Positions 27,019 to 35,365 of a stretch of DNA of 64,000 nucleotides are shown one piece after another. This stretch comes from CAZCEC01 sp964497615 (GTDB lineage: Bacteria; Chloroflexota; Anaerolineae; Anaerolineales; UBA6663). The DNA lies in contig CAZCEC010000003.1 in assembly GCA_964497615.1 (NCBI GenBank), positions 100,806 through 164,805 of the forward strand. The letters run 5' to 3'. The notes below the pieces were generated by a model. It saw only the letters and a program-made list of their open reading frames with translations, had not been told where the DNA came from and did not search any database. Every line of letters starts with the position of its first letter. Position 1 is the stretch's first letter. The translations under genes and the position numbers were made by a program.

Positions 27019-28524
27019 ATGACTGAATCCACTCTCCATCCCTGGGCCGCGCCCATTTCTCTAGCCTACCTGCCCCGCGCGCTCACTCCGGCCCTGTCGG
27101 CCGTCATCGACGCCGTCTTCAGTTGGCTGCGCGAAGCCGGCTGCACCATCACCAGTGAGCCTGATCAGTCGACTGATTTGATCGTTACCACCGCCCGCTA
27201 CGGCGAGAACGTCTCGCGGGACGAGGCGCTGCTGTTTCACGCTAAGCGGCGCTACCGGCTCAGCCGCCGGCCCCAGATTTTGACGGTGGTGGACATTCCC
27301 GAGACCGACTACCAGGCCTGGACAGCGCATTTCACACGATTGGCGACCTTGCCTGAGGAGGAGGCGATTCAGGACCGCTACGATGGGCTGGGTGCGCAAG
27401 CGGCGGAGGTCATTGCCCATCAGGCGCGCCGCGGCGGTCCGGTGTTGGCGATTTCACGGCTGCTGCAGGCGCAAATGCTGAGCATCCGGCTGATGGCAGT
27501 GCGCACCGATAAGGGCCGCCCCTACCGCGCGCTGCACTTTGACCTGGCGGGCGCTCGCCCAGTCAGCGACGCCACCGATCTGGCGGCCTTTGGCGCCGAG
27601 GCCGGCGCGCGCATCATCGCCGCCGTGTGCGCGCGGGAAGTCAACAGCCACGTCATTGAGACCGAGACCGTGCCAGCCGAGGTGTGGGCCCAACTCGAAG
27701 GGCCGGACGCGATGGTGCGCGCCGGCGCGACCTTCACAGAATATGGCTTTTTCACCACGCCCTTCTATATCGAGAAGATCCTTGGTTATCGCGGCATCAG
27801 TGACGCGATCAGCGCCCAATTTAGCGAGGGCTGCTACGCCGTCTATGAGCCGGATATTCCAGGCATGCTTACAACAGCCACGGGCAGTTCGCGCCTGGTG
27901 GACAAGCGCGCCATCACGCGGCGCGACCAGGCCGTTGTCACCGGCATCAAACCCATGCGCGATGGCGCCATCGTTCGACCGGTGGAGGGCATGGAAAGCG
28001 TGGTGCCTTCGGTGGAAGCCGTTGAGCTGATGGGCCTGTGCCAGGCCGTGCCGTCACACGTGCGTCTCAACCGCAACGGCGCGCGTGTCAGCGTGCCAAA
28101 CGCGCGCGCCATCCTGCATGGGCACCTCGGGGTCGAGAGCTTCGATCCCCGCTATGTCGAAGCCGTGATGCTCGATCCGCTCTTTTACACCCAATTGGTG
28201 TCCTGCGGCACTGGCGCCCTGGCCAATGGCACCGCGGCCGCCTTTGCTTCGTCGGAAGCGCTCAGTTCGCTCGATGATCCGCGCCGAGTCGTATTCCTGG
28301 AGCAGCCCGGCCACGGCGTTTTGGTGGTGGAGAAGTGGCTGCCTGACGAACAGGCGGGCCAGCCTTTCGACCTCATCCATCAGGCGCTGCAGGCCGGCCA
28401 TCTGCGGATGTCGTATGACATCGCCCAGGGCCCTGTGCAGTGGGAGTTGGCGCAATCTGAAGCTGGTGACCCCATCCGCCGCCGGGTCATGAGCAACGAC
28501 ATCGCGGTCCCGGCGTTGGCATAG
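27019..28524 (+). CDS. Unknown 501-aa soluble protein
   Basis: Not recognised. No signal peptide or TM helix. Mixed alpha/beta composition throughout; segments that look structured include LPRALTPALSAVIDAVFSWLREAG, HAKRRYRLSRRPQILTVVDIPE, FTEYGFFTTPFYIEKILGYRGISDA and YTQLVSCGTGALANGTAAAFAS. It has a strong promoter of its own and ends convergently with a histidine kinase gene. Normal codon use makes it a real gene. The N-terminal 140 residues contain a helix-rich half and the C-terminal half a Gly/Ala-rich segment, but no catalytic motif is apparent. Confidence 0.75.
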   Translation: MTESTLHPWAAPISLAYLPRALTPALSAVIDAVFSWLREAGCTITSEPDQSTDLIVTTARYGENVSRDEALLFHAKRRYRLSRRPQILTVVDIPETDYQAWTAHFTRLATLPEEEAIQDRYDGLGAQAAEVIAHQARRGGPVLAISRLLQAQMLSIRLMAVRTDKGRPYRALHFDLAGARPVSDATDLAAFGAEAGARIIAAVCAREVNSHVIETETVPAEVWAQLEGPDAMVRAGATFTEYGFFTTPFYIEKILGYRGISDAISAQFSEGCYAVYEPDIPGMLTTATGSSRLVDKRAITRRDQAVVTGIKPMRDGAIVRPVEGMESVVPSVEAVELMGLCQAVPSHVRLNRNGARVSVPNARAILHGHLGVESFDPRYVEAVMLDPLFYTQLVSCGTGALANGTAAAFASSEALSSLDDPRRVVFLEQPGHGVLVVEKWLPDEQAGQPFDLIHQALQAGHLRMSYDIAQGPVQWELAQSEAGDPIRRRVMSNDIAVPALA

Positions 28525-28581
28525 AACCCCCTGCCCACGCCAGAATGCGGCGCCCACCCAACAGTAGTATCGGCGTGGGCC

Positions 28582-28658
28582 TGCGCATAGGCTAATACCA
28601 TTTGGTGAATCAGGTGATCGCTGCTGGGTTGCAGTCGCCCGAGCAGTGGCTATGCGCA
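28582..28658 (+). repeat. Inverted-repeat element, copy B (77 bp)
   Basis: Arms TGCGCATAGGC (28582-28592) and GGCTATGCGCA (28648-28658). The right arm touches the TAA stop of the minus-strand histidine kinase. Inside is a second possible stem (CTGCT-GGG with CCC-G-AGCAG). It occupies most of the space between two convergent genes. Confidence 0.7.
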
Positions 28659-30902
28659 TTAAACTGGGGGCGTTTGCATGTGTGTTTGTCGCAACGGGAG
28701 CACCAGGATGAATTTGCTCCCCGGCAAGCGTTCCTCATCATAGCCGGCACTCTGGGCGGTCAAGCTGCCTCCGTGGGCCTCGGCGATTCCCCGCGCGATG
28801 GCCAGGCCCAAGCCGGGCCCCCCACCCTTGAATTTGGTGTTCCCGCTGGAGTGCTGCGCCACTTCTCCGGTCTGGTAGAACTTGTCAAAGATTAGCTCCA
28901 GAAACCGCGGGTCGATTCCAATGCCAGTGTCGCTCACCACCACTTCGACGGCGGGATTGTCTGCCTTGCCATTGCTCTGGGCGCTGATGGTAATGCGTCC
29001 GCCGTTAGGCGTGTACTTGACCGCATTCGCCACGAGGTGATGCAGGGCCTTGTACAGCGCATCGGCATCGCCCTCGACAGCCGGCAAGTTGCTGAGGCCG
29101 TATGACTGAAGGGTCAGGTTGCGCTCATTGAGGGCCCATTGCAACTGCCAGACCAGCTTTTGCACCAGGTGTTCGATGTGCACCGGCTGGGCCTGAAGCT
29201 GAAGCGCGCGGCTGTCAATCCGCGCCATATCGAGCATGTTCTCGATAATCTCCTTGAGCCGGGTGACGCCCGTGGTCATGCCGTCCACGAGCTGCATGTG
29301 CTCGCCGTGCCCGTGCTGGCCCAGTTCGTCCGCCAATATCTGAGCGTAGCCAAACAGGATCGCCAGCGGCGTGCGCAGTTCGTGCGAGATGATGCTGATG
29401 AAGTCCGACTTGGCACGCTCGAGTTGGCCGAGGCGCTGATTGGCCGTGTTAAGCGCCGTGTAAGCTGACTGCAGATCGGTATTGAGGCGCACCAGGTCAG
29501 TCACCAAGCGCGCGTTCTGCAGAGCGACGGCGGTCTGATCCGCCAATGTGGACAGCAATTCCAGGTCCTCACTAAAATACCGGTGGCGCGAACGCTTCGG
29601 CCCCAGCGCGAAGAGCCCAATCCATTCACGGTTGGCATACACCGGGACGAACACGTCCATGTTGAGCTGATCCAGCCAGACGCGTTCGGCGCGCGTCAGG
29701 GCAGCAAAGGCCGGGTCAACGTCCAGGTCATATTGTGTCACCGGCGCCAGCTCCGCTCGCAGGTACTGCGCCAGCGGGCTGTCCGTCGGGATTGAGCCCG
29801 CGGCAGGCGTTTCGCGCGTCAGGCTGCCCGTCAACGTCAGCCGGATGAGGTTATCATCTGCCTCGTGCTTGATTTCCACCACGTAAAGGGCGGCGCGCTC
29901 GACGCCAAATACCTCCCGCAGGAGGCTGAGCGCCACTTCGGCCAGCCGGTCCAGCTCGAGGATGTTGCTGATACTCAGGCTGTACTCCCCCACGATCCGG
30001 CGGGGCTGATATGATCGGTCACTGCGCCACGCGCGAATGCGACGGCTCAGCCAACCAACAAGCGGATTCGCCGCCACCACCAGCAGCAGCGCGGCGCCCG
30101 CCGCGGCCACGGGCAGCCACACGCCTGCCAGCCCTTGCGCTGCCAGCCCAAACCCGACGAGCAGAAGCGAGTAGAGGCCAATCGCTACAATGGCGGCCAA
30201 GAGCGTGCCCCAGCCCTGATAGACCGCGCGCCGCGCATCTGGGAGCCGATTCTCAAGCAACGCCAGCCCCACCAGGCCCAGTGCGCCGGCCAGCGCCAAA
30301 GTGCCGGCCCAGACCAAATCAATCCACACCAGCCCGCCGCTGGCCGTCAGCATGGCCGCAGCCATGGCCCAATACGCCAGGCGATTTCGATGGAGCGGCT
30401 GCGTTGTGCGGCGGTAGGTCCGCAGGACCCGGCGCACACTGCCCGCCATGAGACCCGCCCACAAGACCGCCAGGCCGGCGGCCACGAAGCCCGCCGCCTC
30501 GATTTGCCACCCTGACCCATTGAACAACACCGGGCCCGGGGTGAAGAGACCCAAATCCAGAACGATGAGGCCCGCGGCCCAGGCCGCCGCGACCCAGTAC
30601 GGCCACGATCTGCCGGCGGCGCCGGGCAGCACTCGCCGACTGAGACGGTCCAGCACAAACGCAGCCCCAACAGCGGCGTAGTGGGGCAGATGCGCCGTGA
30701 TCCCAGGCGGGAGCAAGGAGACGGCGCCAGCGCTCAGCCCGCCTTGGAAGGCAGCCCAGGCCGCGCCGAACAGTGCGGCACCGCCGAGCCACAAGCGCAC
30801 GGCGCGGGCCGCACCACGTCGCCGGAAGGCCCACGCGGCGGTCGCCAAGAAGCCAACGACCGCAACCGCATAGGCGCCAACGATCAGCGTCCTCTGATCC
30901 AC
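28659..30902 (-). CDS. Membrane sensor histidine kinase with GAF domain
   Basis: 747 aa, GTG start. Eight or so TM helices in the first 280 residues (7TM-type sensor), then a GAF domain (about 305-465: LDRLAEVALSLLREVFGVERAALYVV), a coiled coil, HisKA with the H-box SDFISIISHELRTPLAILFG and HATPase with N-box HHLVANAVKYTPNGG, DTGIGIDPRF and GPGLGLAIARGIAE. It autophosphorylates and passes phosphate to an unknown regulator; none is adjacent. Confidence 0.9.
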   Translation of the reverse strand: MDQRTLIVGAYAVAVVGFLATAAWAFRRRGAARAVRLWLGGAALFGAAWAAFQGGLSAGAVSLLPPGITAHLPHYAAVGAAFVLDRLSRRVLPGAAGRSWPYWVAAAWAAGLIVLDLGLFTPGPVLFNGSGWQIEAAGFVAAGLAVLWAGLMAGSVRRVLRTYRRTTQPLHRNRLAYWAMAAAMLTASGGLVWIDLVWAGTLALAGALGLVGLALLENRLPDARRAVYQGWGTLLAAIVAIGLYSLLLVGFGLAAQGLAGVWLPVAAAGAALLLVVAANPLVGWLSRRIRAWRSDRSYQPRRIVGEYSLSISNILELDRLAEVALSLLREVFGVERAALYVVEIKHEADDNLIRLTLTGSLTRETPAAGSIPTDSPLAQYLRAELAPVTQYDLDVDPAFAALTRAERVWLDQLNMDVFVPVYANREWIGLFALGPKRSRHRYFSEDLELLSTLADQTAVALQNARLVTDLVRLNTDLQSAYTALNTANQRLGQLERAKSDFISIISHELRTPLAILFGYAQILADELGQHGHGEHMQLVDGMTTGVTRLKEIIENMLDMARIDSRALQLQAQPVHIEHLVQKLVWQLQWALNERNLTLQSYGLSNLPAVEGDADALYKALHHLVANAVKYTPNGGRITISAQSNGKADNPAVEVVVSDTGIGIDPRFLELIFDKFYQTGEVAQHSSGNTKFKGGGPGLGLAIARGIAEAHGGSLTAQSAGYDEERLPGSKFILVLPLRQTHMQTPPV

Positions 30903-30968
30903 GCTCGCACTATTCTCCGCCTGCCCTCTGACGTAGCGTTACACCACCCGAGCGCACCTGGGCCGACC

Positions 30969-32171
30969 CTACGGCCTCTCCGGCGCCAGTTGAGCCAGGA
31001 TGGTCTCGGCCTGGCCTGGCTGTGCCGGCTGAGGCAGTCCGTGGCTGATCACCACCGGCACCCACTCGTAAGCCGCCACTCCATCTGTCGTGAGCGTCGC
31101 CGAGAAGATTGCGGAATAGGTGGCCGGCGGCACAAAACCGTCAAACACGAAGTTGCCCAGGCTGTAGGCGATCACGCCGCCATTGTACTCTTCCACCGGC
31201 TGGAGCACATGTGGGTGCGCCCCCAGCACCAGGTCCGCGCCTGCGTCAATGGCGCCGCGCGCCAGCGCTTGCTGGCTGGCCGTCACGTCGCGCCGGTTCT
31301 CCAAGCCAAAGTGCATCAGCACGATGACCACATCCGCCCGCAGGCCGGCGGCGGCCACATCGAACGCGATGGACTCAGGTTCAGCCCAAGCCAGCCCGGG
31401 CTGATCGGTTCCGGCCACCCAACTGCGGGTGTCAAAGCCAGTTCGGCCCTCCACGGGCACATCCACATACGCCAGGAAGGCGATCCTTAACCCATTGCGT
31501 TCCACGATCACCGGCGCGTGGGCGGCTTCTGCGTCTGCGCCCGCGCCCACCGTGACGATGCCCTCCGCCCGCAAGCCCGGCAGCATGTCGGCCAAAGCGT
31601 CCACGCCATAGTCGAAGGCATGGTTGTTGGCCAGACTGAGAACATCGACACCCGCGTGCGCAAGCGCCGCCAGGGCCTGCGGCGGCGCCCGAAAAACGTA
31701 GGCCTTGTCCACCGGCGCGCCGCGATCTGAGATCACACATTCCAGATTGGCCGCCAGCAAGTCGGCCTGGGCCAGCGTTGCCAGAACGCCAGCAAAGACC
31801 GTCTCCGGCCCCTCGGCCAGCACACGCTCACCCACCGTGCGCGCCAGCATCACGTCCCCCACCGCCATAAAGCGCACCTGTGGCGGCAAGGTCGGTGTGG
31901 GCGTGGCGGGTTCGGTGGTTGGGGTCGCGGTTGGTGAGTTGGTCGAGGTAGGGGTCGGCGTTTCGGTCGGCGGGGCAAGCGTGGCGGTCTCAGTGTCAAC
32001 CGAAACGACCCGGGTCACCGGCGGCCGAGTGGCGGACGGCGGCATGGCGGCTTGAGGGGTGAGATCGGGCGCACAGGCCGCGGTCAGCAGCGCGGCCACG
32101 ACCCAGCCCAACCTAGGGCCCGGCAACCGGCCAGGCAGGCGCCGCGGGCGGTGTGACCGGCAATCAGCCAA
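30969..32171 (-). CDS. CapA-family (PGA_cap) exported metallophosphatase-like protein
   Basis: 400 aa if begun at TTG 32171, which overlaps the preceding gene's stop; the start is uncertain because no ATG precedes the signal peptide. A basic n-region and hydrophobic core end in LLTAACAPD, a likely lipobox. A Thr/Pro stalk (about 50-95) precedes the CapA domain: FMAVGDVMLARTVGERV, LAANLECVISDRG, LSLANNHAFDYG, IVLMHFGLENRR and VLGAHPHVLQPVEEYNGGVIAYSLGNFVFD. The fold is calcineurin-like; members act in capsule polyglutamate synthesis or as phosphatases. Confidence 0.85.
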   Translation of the reverse strand: MADCRSHRPRRLPGRLPGPRLGWVVAALLTAACAPDLTPQAAMPPSATRPPVTRVVSVDTETATLAPPTETPTPTSTNSPTATPTTEPATPTPTLPPQVRFMAVGDVMLARTVGERVLAEGPETVFAGVLATLAQADLLAANLECVISDRGAPVDKAYVFRAPPQALAALAHAGVDVLSLANNHAFDYGVDALADMLPGLRAEGIVTVGAGADAEAAHAPVIVERNGLRIAFLAYVDVPVEGRTGFDTRSWVAGTDQPGLAWAEPESIAFDVAAAGLRADVVIVLMHFGLENRRDVTASQQALARGAIDAGADLVLGAHPHVLQPVEEYNGGVIAYSLGNFVFDGFVPPATYSAIFSATLTTDGVAAYEWVPVVISHGLPQPAQPGQAETILAQLAPERP

Positions 32172-32358
32172 GCGCTTCGGCCAGCAGCAGCCCAATGAGC
32201 CCGATGACGATGCCCACATGCAGGAGCAAGTTGCTGGACGACAACCACCCGAGGTCCACGAATTGCAGCCCGAAGTTCAGGATGACCAGCACCACGGCGA
32301 GCATAGTGGGCAGCCCTTTGTACCGCGCAATGAAGGCCGACAGCCGGTCAAGCCACAT
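32164..32358 (-). CDS. Small two-helix membrane protein
   Basis: 64 aa. TM helices at about 18-36 and 44-62 with a short polar turn (LGWLSSS). AGGGTGA precedes the ATG. It lies 6 bp after hflX and its stop overlaps the probable capA start, so it is a real member of the muiA-hflX-capA transcript. Function unknown. Confidence 0.65.
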   Translation of the reverse strand: MWLDRLSAFIARYKGLPTMLAVVLVILNFGLQFVDLGWLSSSNLLLHVGIVIGLIGLLLAEALG

Positions 32359-32364
32359 GGCCGC

Positions 32365-33735
32365 TCACCCTGCCTTTTCCGCACGCGCCGGCCGGCGGCC
32401 CGGCCGGCGCGCCTTCAGCCCATAGCTCTTGAAGCGTGCCGCGAGGCGCTCTGGCACGCGGCCTTGCAGTTCCACGCCTTCGGGCCGGTGCTCCACCAGA
32501 TCGACGACGGCCTGCTCGTGGAACAACGAGATCAATTGACCCTGCCGGTATGGGATGAGCACCTTCATGGGCACCAGGTTCGCATAGAGATCGGCGCTGA
32601 CCCGCTCCAACAGGGCCGGCAGGCCGTCGCCGGTGAGCGCCGATATGGGCGTGCCAGCCAGGAACAGGTCGCTCAGATTGACCTGAATCCCAGACCGCTC
32701 CTCGGGCGGCACCGCGTCCATCTTGTTGAGCGCCAGCAGCACCGGCGCATCGTGTATGTTTAGCTCATCCAGGGTGGCCTGCACGGCCTCCATCTGCTGG
32801 CGGGCATTGGGATGAGTCACGTCGAGCACGTGGATCAGCAGGTCGGCTTCGCCGATTTCCTCCAGTGTCGCGCGAAAGGCCGCCACGAGTGTGGTAGGCA
32901 GTTTCTGGATGAAGCCCACCGTGTCCGTGAATAACGCCGCCTTGCCGCCCGGCAGGCGCACACGGCGCGTGGTGGGGTCCAGCGTGGCGAACAGTTGATC
33001 CGCCGCGAGCACCTCTTCAGTTCCCACGAGCGAGTTGAGCAGCGTGCTCTTGCCCGCGTTGGTGTAGCCCACGATGGCCGCCACCGGCACGGCGTTGCGC
33101 TTGCGCTGCGCCCGGTAGCGATGGCGATGGGCCCGCACCTTTTCGATCTCCCGTTTGAGATGAACGATGCGCTCCGTGATCTCGCGCCGGTCACTCTCGA
33201 GCTGGGTTTCGCCCGGGCCGCGCAGACCCACTCCGCCCGTGCCGCCACGGCCGCCGCCGCCGCCTGCCTGGCGCGCCAGGTGGGTCCATTGGCGCGTCAG
33301 CCGGGGCAGGCGATACTCGTATTGCGCCAGTTCCACTTGCAGCGCGCCTTCGCGCGTCCGCGCGTGCTGGGCAAATATGTCCAAGATCAGCGCCGTCCGG
33401 TCCAGCACTTTGACATTCTCGCCAAACGCCTTTTCCAGCTCGCGCTGGTGGCGGGGCGACAGTTCCTCGTCAAAGATGACGACATCCGCCAGGGTTTCCT
33501 CGACGAAGTCCTTGAGTTCCACCACCTTACCCGAGCCGATGAAGGTGTTGGGGTCCGGCTTGTGGATCTTCTGATAGGTCTCGCCGACGATCTGGAGACC
33601 GGCGGTGTCGGCCAGCAGTGCCAGTTCGGCCAGCGAATCCTCCACGCCTAGCAAGCCGCGCTGGCCGATCAACTCCATGCCCACCAGAAAGGCGCGCTCG
33701 GCTGGTGAGCCCGTTGGCAGCAGTGTCTTTGGCAT
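32365..33735 (-). CDS. hflX: HflX GTPase (ribosome-splitting)
   Basis: 456 aa. N-terminal nucleotide-binding domain (LADTAGLQIVGETYQKIHKPDPNTFIGSGKVVEL, the HflX hallmark), a Gly-rich linker with GLRGPGETQLESDRR, and the G domain: GYTNAGKSTLLNSL (G1), FATLDPTTRRV (G2), DTVGFIQKLP (G3), NKMD (G4) and SAL (G5). HflX rescues stalled or heat-damaged ribosomes by splitting subunits. It is 3 bp downstream of the MuiA-like gene. Confidence 0.95.
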   Translation of the reverse strand: MPKTLLPTGSPAERAFLVGMELIGQRGLLGVEDSLAELALLADTAGLQIVGETYQKIHKPDPNTFIGSGKVVELKDFVEETLADVVIFDEELSPRHQRELEKAFGENVKVLDRTALILDIFAQHARTREGALQVELAQYEYRLPRLTRQWTHLARQAGGGGGRGGTGGVGLRGPGETQLESDRREITERIVHLKREIEKVRAHRHRYRAQRKRNAVPVAAIVGYTNAGKSTLLNSLVGTEEVLAADQLFATLDPTTRRVRLPGGKAALFTDTVGFIQKLPTTLVAAFRATLEEIGEADLLIHVLDVTHPNARQQMEAVQATLDELNIHDAPVLLALNKMDAVPPEERSGIQVNLSDLFLAGTPISALTGDGLPALLERVSADLYANLVPMKVLIPYRQGQLISLFHEQAVVDLVEHRPEGVELQGRVPERLAARFKSYGLKARRPGRRPARAEKAG

Positions 33736-33738
33736 TGT

Positions 33739-35337
33739 CTACAACAGCCCCACGACGTCCATAGACCGCGGATGCTCCACACTAAACTCGAAGCGGATAG
33801 TGCGCCTGGCGCCTTGGTCCACGGTCAGGCGCCACTCCAGTTGGTTCAATTCGCTGTGCTCGGCCGGCTTCGGGTCGGCCATCTCCAGCCGCACCCGAAT
33901 CTGCTCATCCCGGGCGACTGGCATCTGGTCGCGCACCCACACCTCCTGCGGGCCATCGCGCAAGTTCTCGACCTCAATCGAGAAACCGTAGCGGATACGG
34001 CGCCGGTCGCCCAGCAGTGAAGCTTTGTCCACGTCGCGGGCCGTCATCTCGCGCTCCACCCGCAGCCGCTCGTCGGCGCCCAGCGCCAACTCAAACTTCT
34101 GGCCTGGGGCGACGAACTCGAGGGCAGTGGCGCCGAGATACTCGTCACCCTCGAAAATCTGGGCGCGGCCGGGCAAGAGCGAGTACTTGCTCTCGTTCTT
34201 GATCTCCGCGCGCCGGTAGCACACGGGTTCCCGCACGGGCGCAGTGACATAGGTCAAGTCCGGCGTCAGGTTGAGCATGGCCACATTCACCTTGCGCGGC
34301 TCCCCGTTGCCGGGCACGTCCACCACACCGCCCAGGGCATAGGTCAGCGCCGCGCCCGACTCCGAGACGGAGGCCTCATCGGCCGCCAGGGCCATCTCCA
34401 CCGCCTCGGCGCCACCCTGAGGCCCCGCGGCCTGCGCGGCAAAGGCGGCCGGGGCGGGCGCCGCCAGCGGCATCGCACGCTTGGCGCGTTCCACCGGCGC
34501 CGCCACCACGGGCGGGCGCGGCCGCACGAACCACGGCGCCAGTTCTGGAATGGTCAGTGCTAAGGAGGGCCGCGCCGTCGACAACGCCAGGGCCACGCCG
34601 GGCCAGTCTTCGCCAGTATTCTGCGTGACTTGGGCCAGGTAGCTCAACTCCAGCCCCGCCTCCGACAGACGCAAATCGTATAGCGGCTCCCAACTCGCGC
34701 CCGTGACGACATACGTCAGCTCTATCTCAAGGTCGCCTGCGGAAAGCACTTCCAACTCGACGACTGCCAGTTGCCGCTGGCGCGGGCGGGAGGATTGCAG
34801 GGCTTTGAGTTCGCGCCGGAGCCGGTCCAATTCCTTGGCCTGGTCGCGCCGCCGTTGGTTGAGTTTCAGGATCTCCGCCTGCACAACGCGGCCGCGTTCG
34901 CTCACAAAATCGTAGATGGCGGCCAGTTCGGACACCGTCCGTCCGCGGAGCACAAGCCCACGGGCAAACATCTCGCCCTGCGCGGCCAGCCCGTCGAGGT
35001 GCTGCTGCTCGCGTTCCAGCACGCCGATCTGGCTCAGCCAGCCGGCATCCGTGTCTTCTCCGGCCTGGATGGCCTGCTCCAGGGCTAGCGCCCGCTCCAC
35101 CGGCGTTTCAGTGAAGTGCTCCAGCCTCGTCGTGACGCCGAGCAGCTTGGCGCTGGCTGTGCCCCGCCCGGCGGCCCGCACGGAGTCGGGGAGCAGGTTG
35201 AGGGGCAGGTTGCCAATCTCCAGCCGGACAGGACCGGCTTCGAGCTGGGCCCGGCCAGTCCGCGTGACACGCGCTCGATCGGGAAACACGGTCACGGTGG
35301 CTGGCCGGGTGCTAAGTTGGCTGGTGGTTATAGTCAT
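33739..35337 (-). CDS. MuiA-like protein (DUF4140/DUF4139)
   Basis: 532 aa from ATG 35337. N-terminal DUF4140 strand region (VTVFPDRARVTRTGRAQLEAG), a coiled coil (about 85-190), then the DUF4139 beta-sandwich domain (LTYVVTGASWEPLYDLRLSEAGLELSYLAQVTQNTGEDWPGVALALSTARP) and an Ala/Pro linker. This family is named after mucoidy inhibitor A but has no known reaction. No signal peptide. Its -10 box lies 6 nt before the ATG, so the mRNA is predicted to be leaderless. Confidence 0.85.
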   Translation of the reverse strand: MTITTSQLSTRPATVTVFPDRARVTRTGRAQLEAGPVRLEIGNLPLNLLPDSVRAAGRGTASAKLLGVTTRLEHFTETPVERALALEQAIQAGEDTDAGWLSQIGVLEREQQHLDGLAAQGEMFARGLVLRGRTVSELAAIYDFVSERGRVVQAEILKLNQRRRDQAKELDRLRRELKALQSSRPRQRQLAVVELEVLSAGDLEIELTYVVTGASWEPLYDLRLSEAGLELSYLAQVTQNTGEDWPGVALALSTARPSLALTIPELAPWFVRPRPPVVAAPVERAKRAMPLAAPAPAAFAAQAAGPQGGAEAVEMALAADEASVSESGAALTYALGGVVDVPGNGEPRKVNVAMLNLTPDLTYVTAPVREPVCYRRAEIKNESKYSLLPGRAQIFEGDEYLGATALEFVAPGQKFELALGADERLRVEREMTARDVDKASLLGDRRRIRYGFSIEVENLRDGPQEVWVRDQMPVARDEQIRVRLEMADPKPAEHSELNQLEWRLTVDQGARRTIRFEFSVEHPRSMDVVGLL

Positions 35338-35343
35338 GGCCGA

Positions 35344-35356
35344 ATTATAGTACACT
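35344..35356. promoter_or_regulatory. Overlapping divergent -10 boxes (muiA-like / adenylate cyclase)
   Basis: Minus strand: TATAAT (35344-35349), 6 nt before ATG 35337. Plus strand: TATAGT (35346-35351) or TACACT (35351-35356), 9-14 nt before ATG 35366. The two elements share bases, so the two genes should compete for polymerase. Both transcripts would be leaderless or nearly so. Confidence 0.6.
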
Positions 35357-35365
35357 CGGACTGCG

